Shown here: positions 63,624 through 64,000 of the stretch, one piece after another
Numbering within the stretch: position 1 is the stretch's first letter
How the letters are laid out: every line of letters begins with the position of its first letter
Assembly (NCBI GenBank): GCA_963711315.1
Contig: CAVQDQ010000002.1
Span: 186,001 to 250,000 of the forward strand
DNA length: 64,000 nucleotides
Source of the DNA: PALSA-612 sp963711315
GTDB lineage: Bacteria; Actinomycetota; Thermoleophilia; Gaiellales; Gaiellaceae
Reading direction: 5' to 3'
Notes under the pieces: model-generated
Database searches by the model: none
Seen by the model: only the letters and a program-made list of their open reading frames with translations
Told to the model about the DNA's origin: nothing
Translations under genes and position numbers: made by a program

Positions 63624-64000
63624 CTAGGCCCGGTTCCTACGCCACAGCAGGAAGCCGAGCGGCAGGAAGACCGCCAGTGTGACCCACGGCATAAGGGCCG
63701 CGCGGGCACCGGGAATCGTCCTGTTGCTCGTCTTTCCCTCGCCGATGATGTCGACGACCGCGTCGCCGGCAGCCGAGATGTCGTCCTCTGAGAACGCCTG
63801 GCCTCCCATGAGCCGTGCTGCTCGCTGGATCGTCGCCTCGCTGTTCTTGGCGGGCACGTAGCTATCCGGCTCACCCGTCGAGTAGATGCGTTCGCCCGTG
63901 TTTCCGAAGCGGACCAGCACCGTGTCGATCGGGGGCTTGCCCGGAAAGGCAGACCCGAGCTCGGAGCCGAACGGCCGCGACTCGCCGTCGGTGAGCACCA
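63624..64000 (-). CDS. C-terminal part of a vWA-domain membrane protein (BatA/BatB-like), partial
   Basis: The gene enters from the right edge; only the last ~125 codons are present. VLTDGESRPFGSE is the strand-4 pattern of a von Willebrand A domain. GNTGERIYSTGEPDSYVPAK, then SEATIQRAARLMGGQAFSED and the C-terminal membrane helix LMPWVTLAVFLPLGFLLWRR match Bat-type membrane proteins. These usually act with a MoxR ATPase and a DUF58 protein, which would be expected beyond the window. The start is not visible. Confidence 0.65.
   Translation of the reverse strand, partial: VLTDGESRPFGSELGSAFPGKPPIDTVLVRFGNTGERIYSTGEPDSYVPAKNSEATIQRAARLMGGQAFSEDDISAAGDAVVDIIGEGKTSNRTIPGARAALMPWVTLAVFLPLGFLLWRRNRA

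Noticed and set aside
1..64000. CRISPR arrays, prophage structural genes, transposases or integrases
   Set aside because: I saw no regularly spaced repeats, capsid/tail/terminase motifs, DDE transposase or tyrosine/serine recombinase motifs on either strand.

Overview
The window is high-GC DNA with dense, mostly operonic genes. It most likely comes from a soil actinobacterium, and class Thermoleophilia (Solirubrobacterales/Gaiellales-like) is the best guess. The guess rests on gene content: SARP/BTAD regulators fused to propeller or cyclase/ATPase modules, several LuxR/cyclase STAND ATPases, ribose-type ABC transporters, paired GcvT-like and phytoene-desaturase-like FAD proteins, DUF4331 and DUF6308 proteins, frequent GTG starts, and an actinobacterial-type initiator tRNA-Met. 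Many genes, above all in 1.3-5.1 kb and 27-38 kb, can only be read by joining frames. Their amino-acid sequence is otherwise well conserved, so single-base indel errors in a long-read assembly are more likely than genuine decay. Such genes are given as one feature with the shifts noted, and their ends can be uncertain by a few tens of bases.

Layout. 0-5 kb: PASTA protein and lipoprotein (minus); a Glu/Leu/Phe/Val dehydrogenase and CBS-pair protein (plus); a flavin-dependent LLM oxidoreductase, Ppx/GppA phosphatase and small membrane protein (minus). 5.1-12.35 kb: initiator tRNA-Met followed by about 7 kb that ends in a 72-bp imperfect copy of the tRNA 3' half plus its terminator, the footprint of a tRNA-integrated island. 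The island carries an O-acetylation cassette (SGNH, MBOAT, SGNH and a small beta protein) and, divergently, a SARP-propeller sensor with a sugar-binding protein. 12.4-19 kb: DUF4331, a giant SARP-cyclase-ATPase-TPR regulator, a hypothetical protein, DUF6308 and a GNAT. 19-27 kb: two GcvT/DmdA-like proteins divergent from two FAD oxidoreductases, then typA and greA. 27-39 kb: a LuxR-type ATPase, alpha/beta hydrolase, animal-type haem peroxidase, APH-type kinase, a zinc-ribbon/cyclase/ATPase protein, DCC (DUF393) protein and a YghZ-like aldo-keto reductase. 39-55 kb: a probable catabolic locus with a ribose-type ABC transporter, M24 hydrolase, 2-oxoacid dehydrogenase E1 alpha and lipoyl-fused E1 beta, two XRE-cupin regulators, SDR, bicupin, 3-hydroxyisobutyrate-dehydrogenase-like enzyme, MetE-like protein, amidohydrolase, FAD monooxygenase and cupin. 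55.3-62.4 kb: a compact plus-strand operon with a sulfotransferase, two alkaline-phosphatase-superfamily hydrolases, a second E1 alpha/E1 beta pair, and a protein joining a lipoyl domain and an E3-binding domain to a left-handed beta-helix acyltransferase. 62.4-64 kb: 1-Cys peroxiredoxin, a PepSY-like protein and a partial vWA membrane protein.

The most novel candidate is the 55.3-62.4 kb operon. In its last gene the usual E2 catalytic core of a 2-oxoacid dehydrogenase complex appears to be replaced by a hexapeptide-repeat acyltransferase. This suggests oxidative decarboxylation feeding an acyl group from a lipoyl arm directly onto a (surface) sugar or polymer. The next most interesting are the uncharacterised catabolic locus at 39-55 kb and the tRNA-fMet island, which has no visible integrase.
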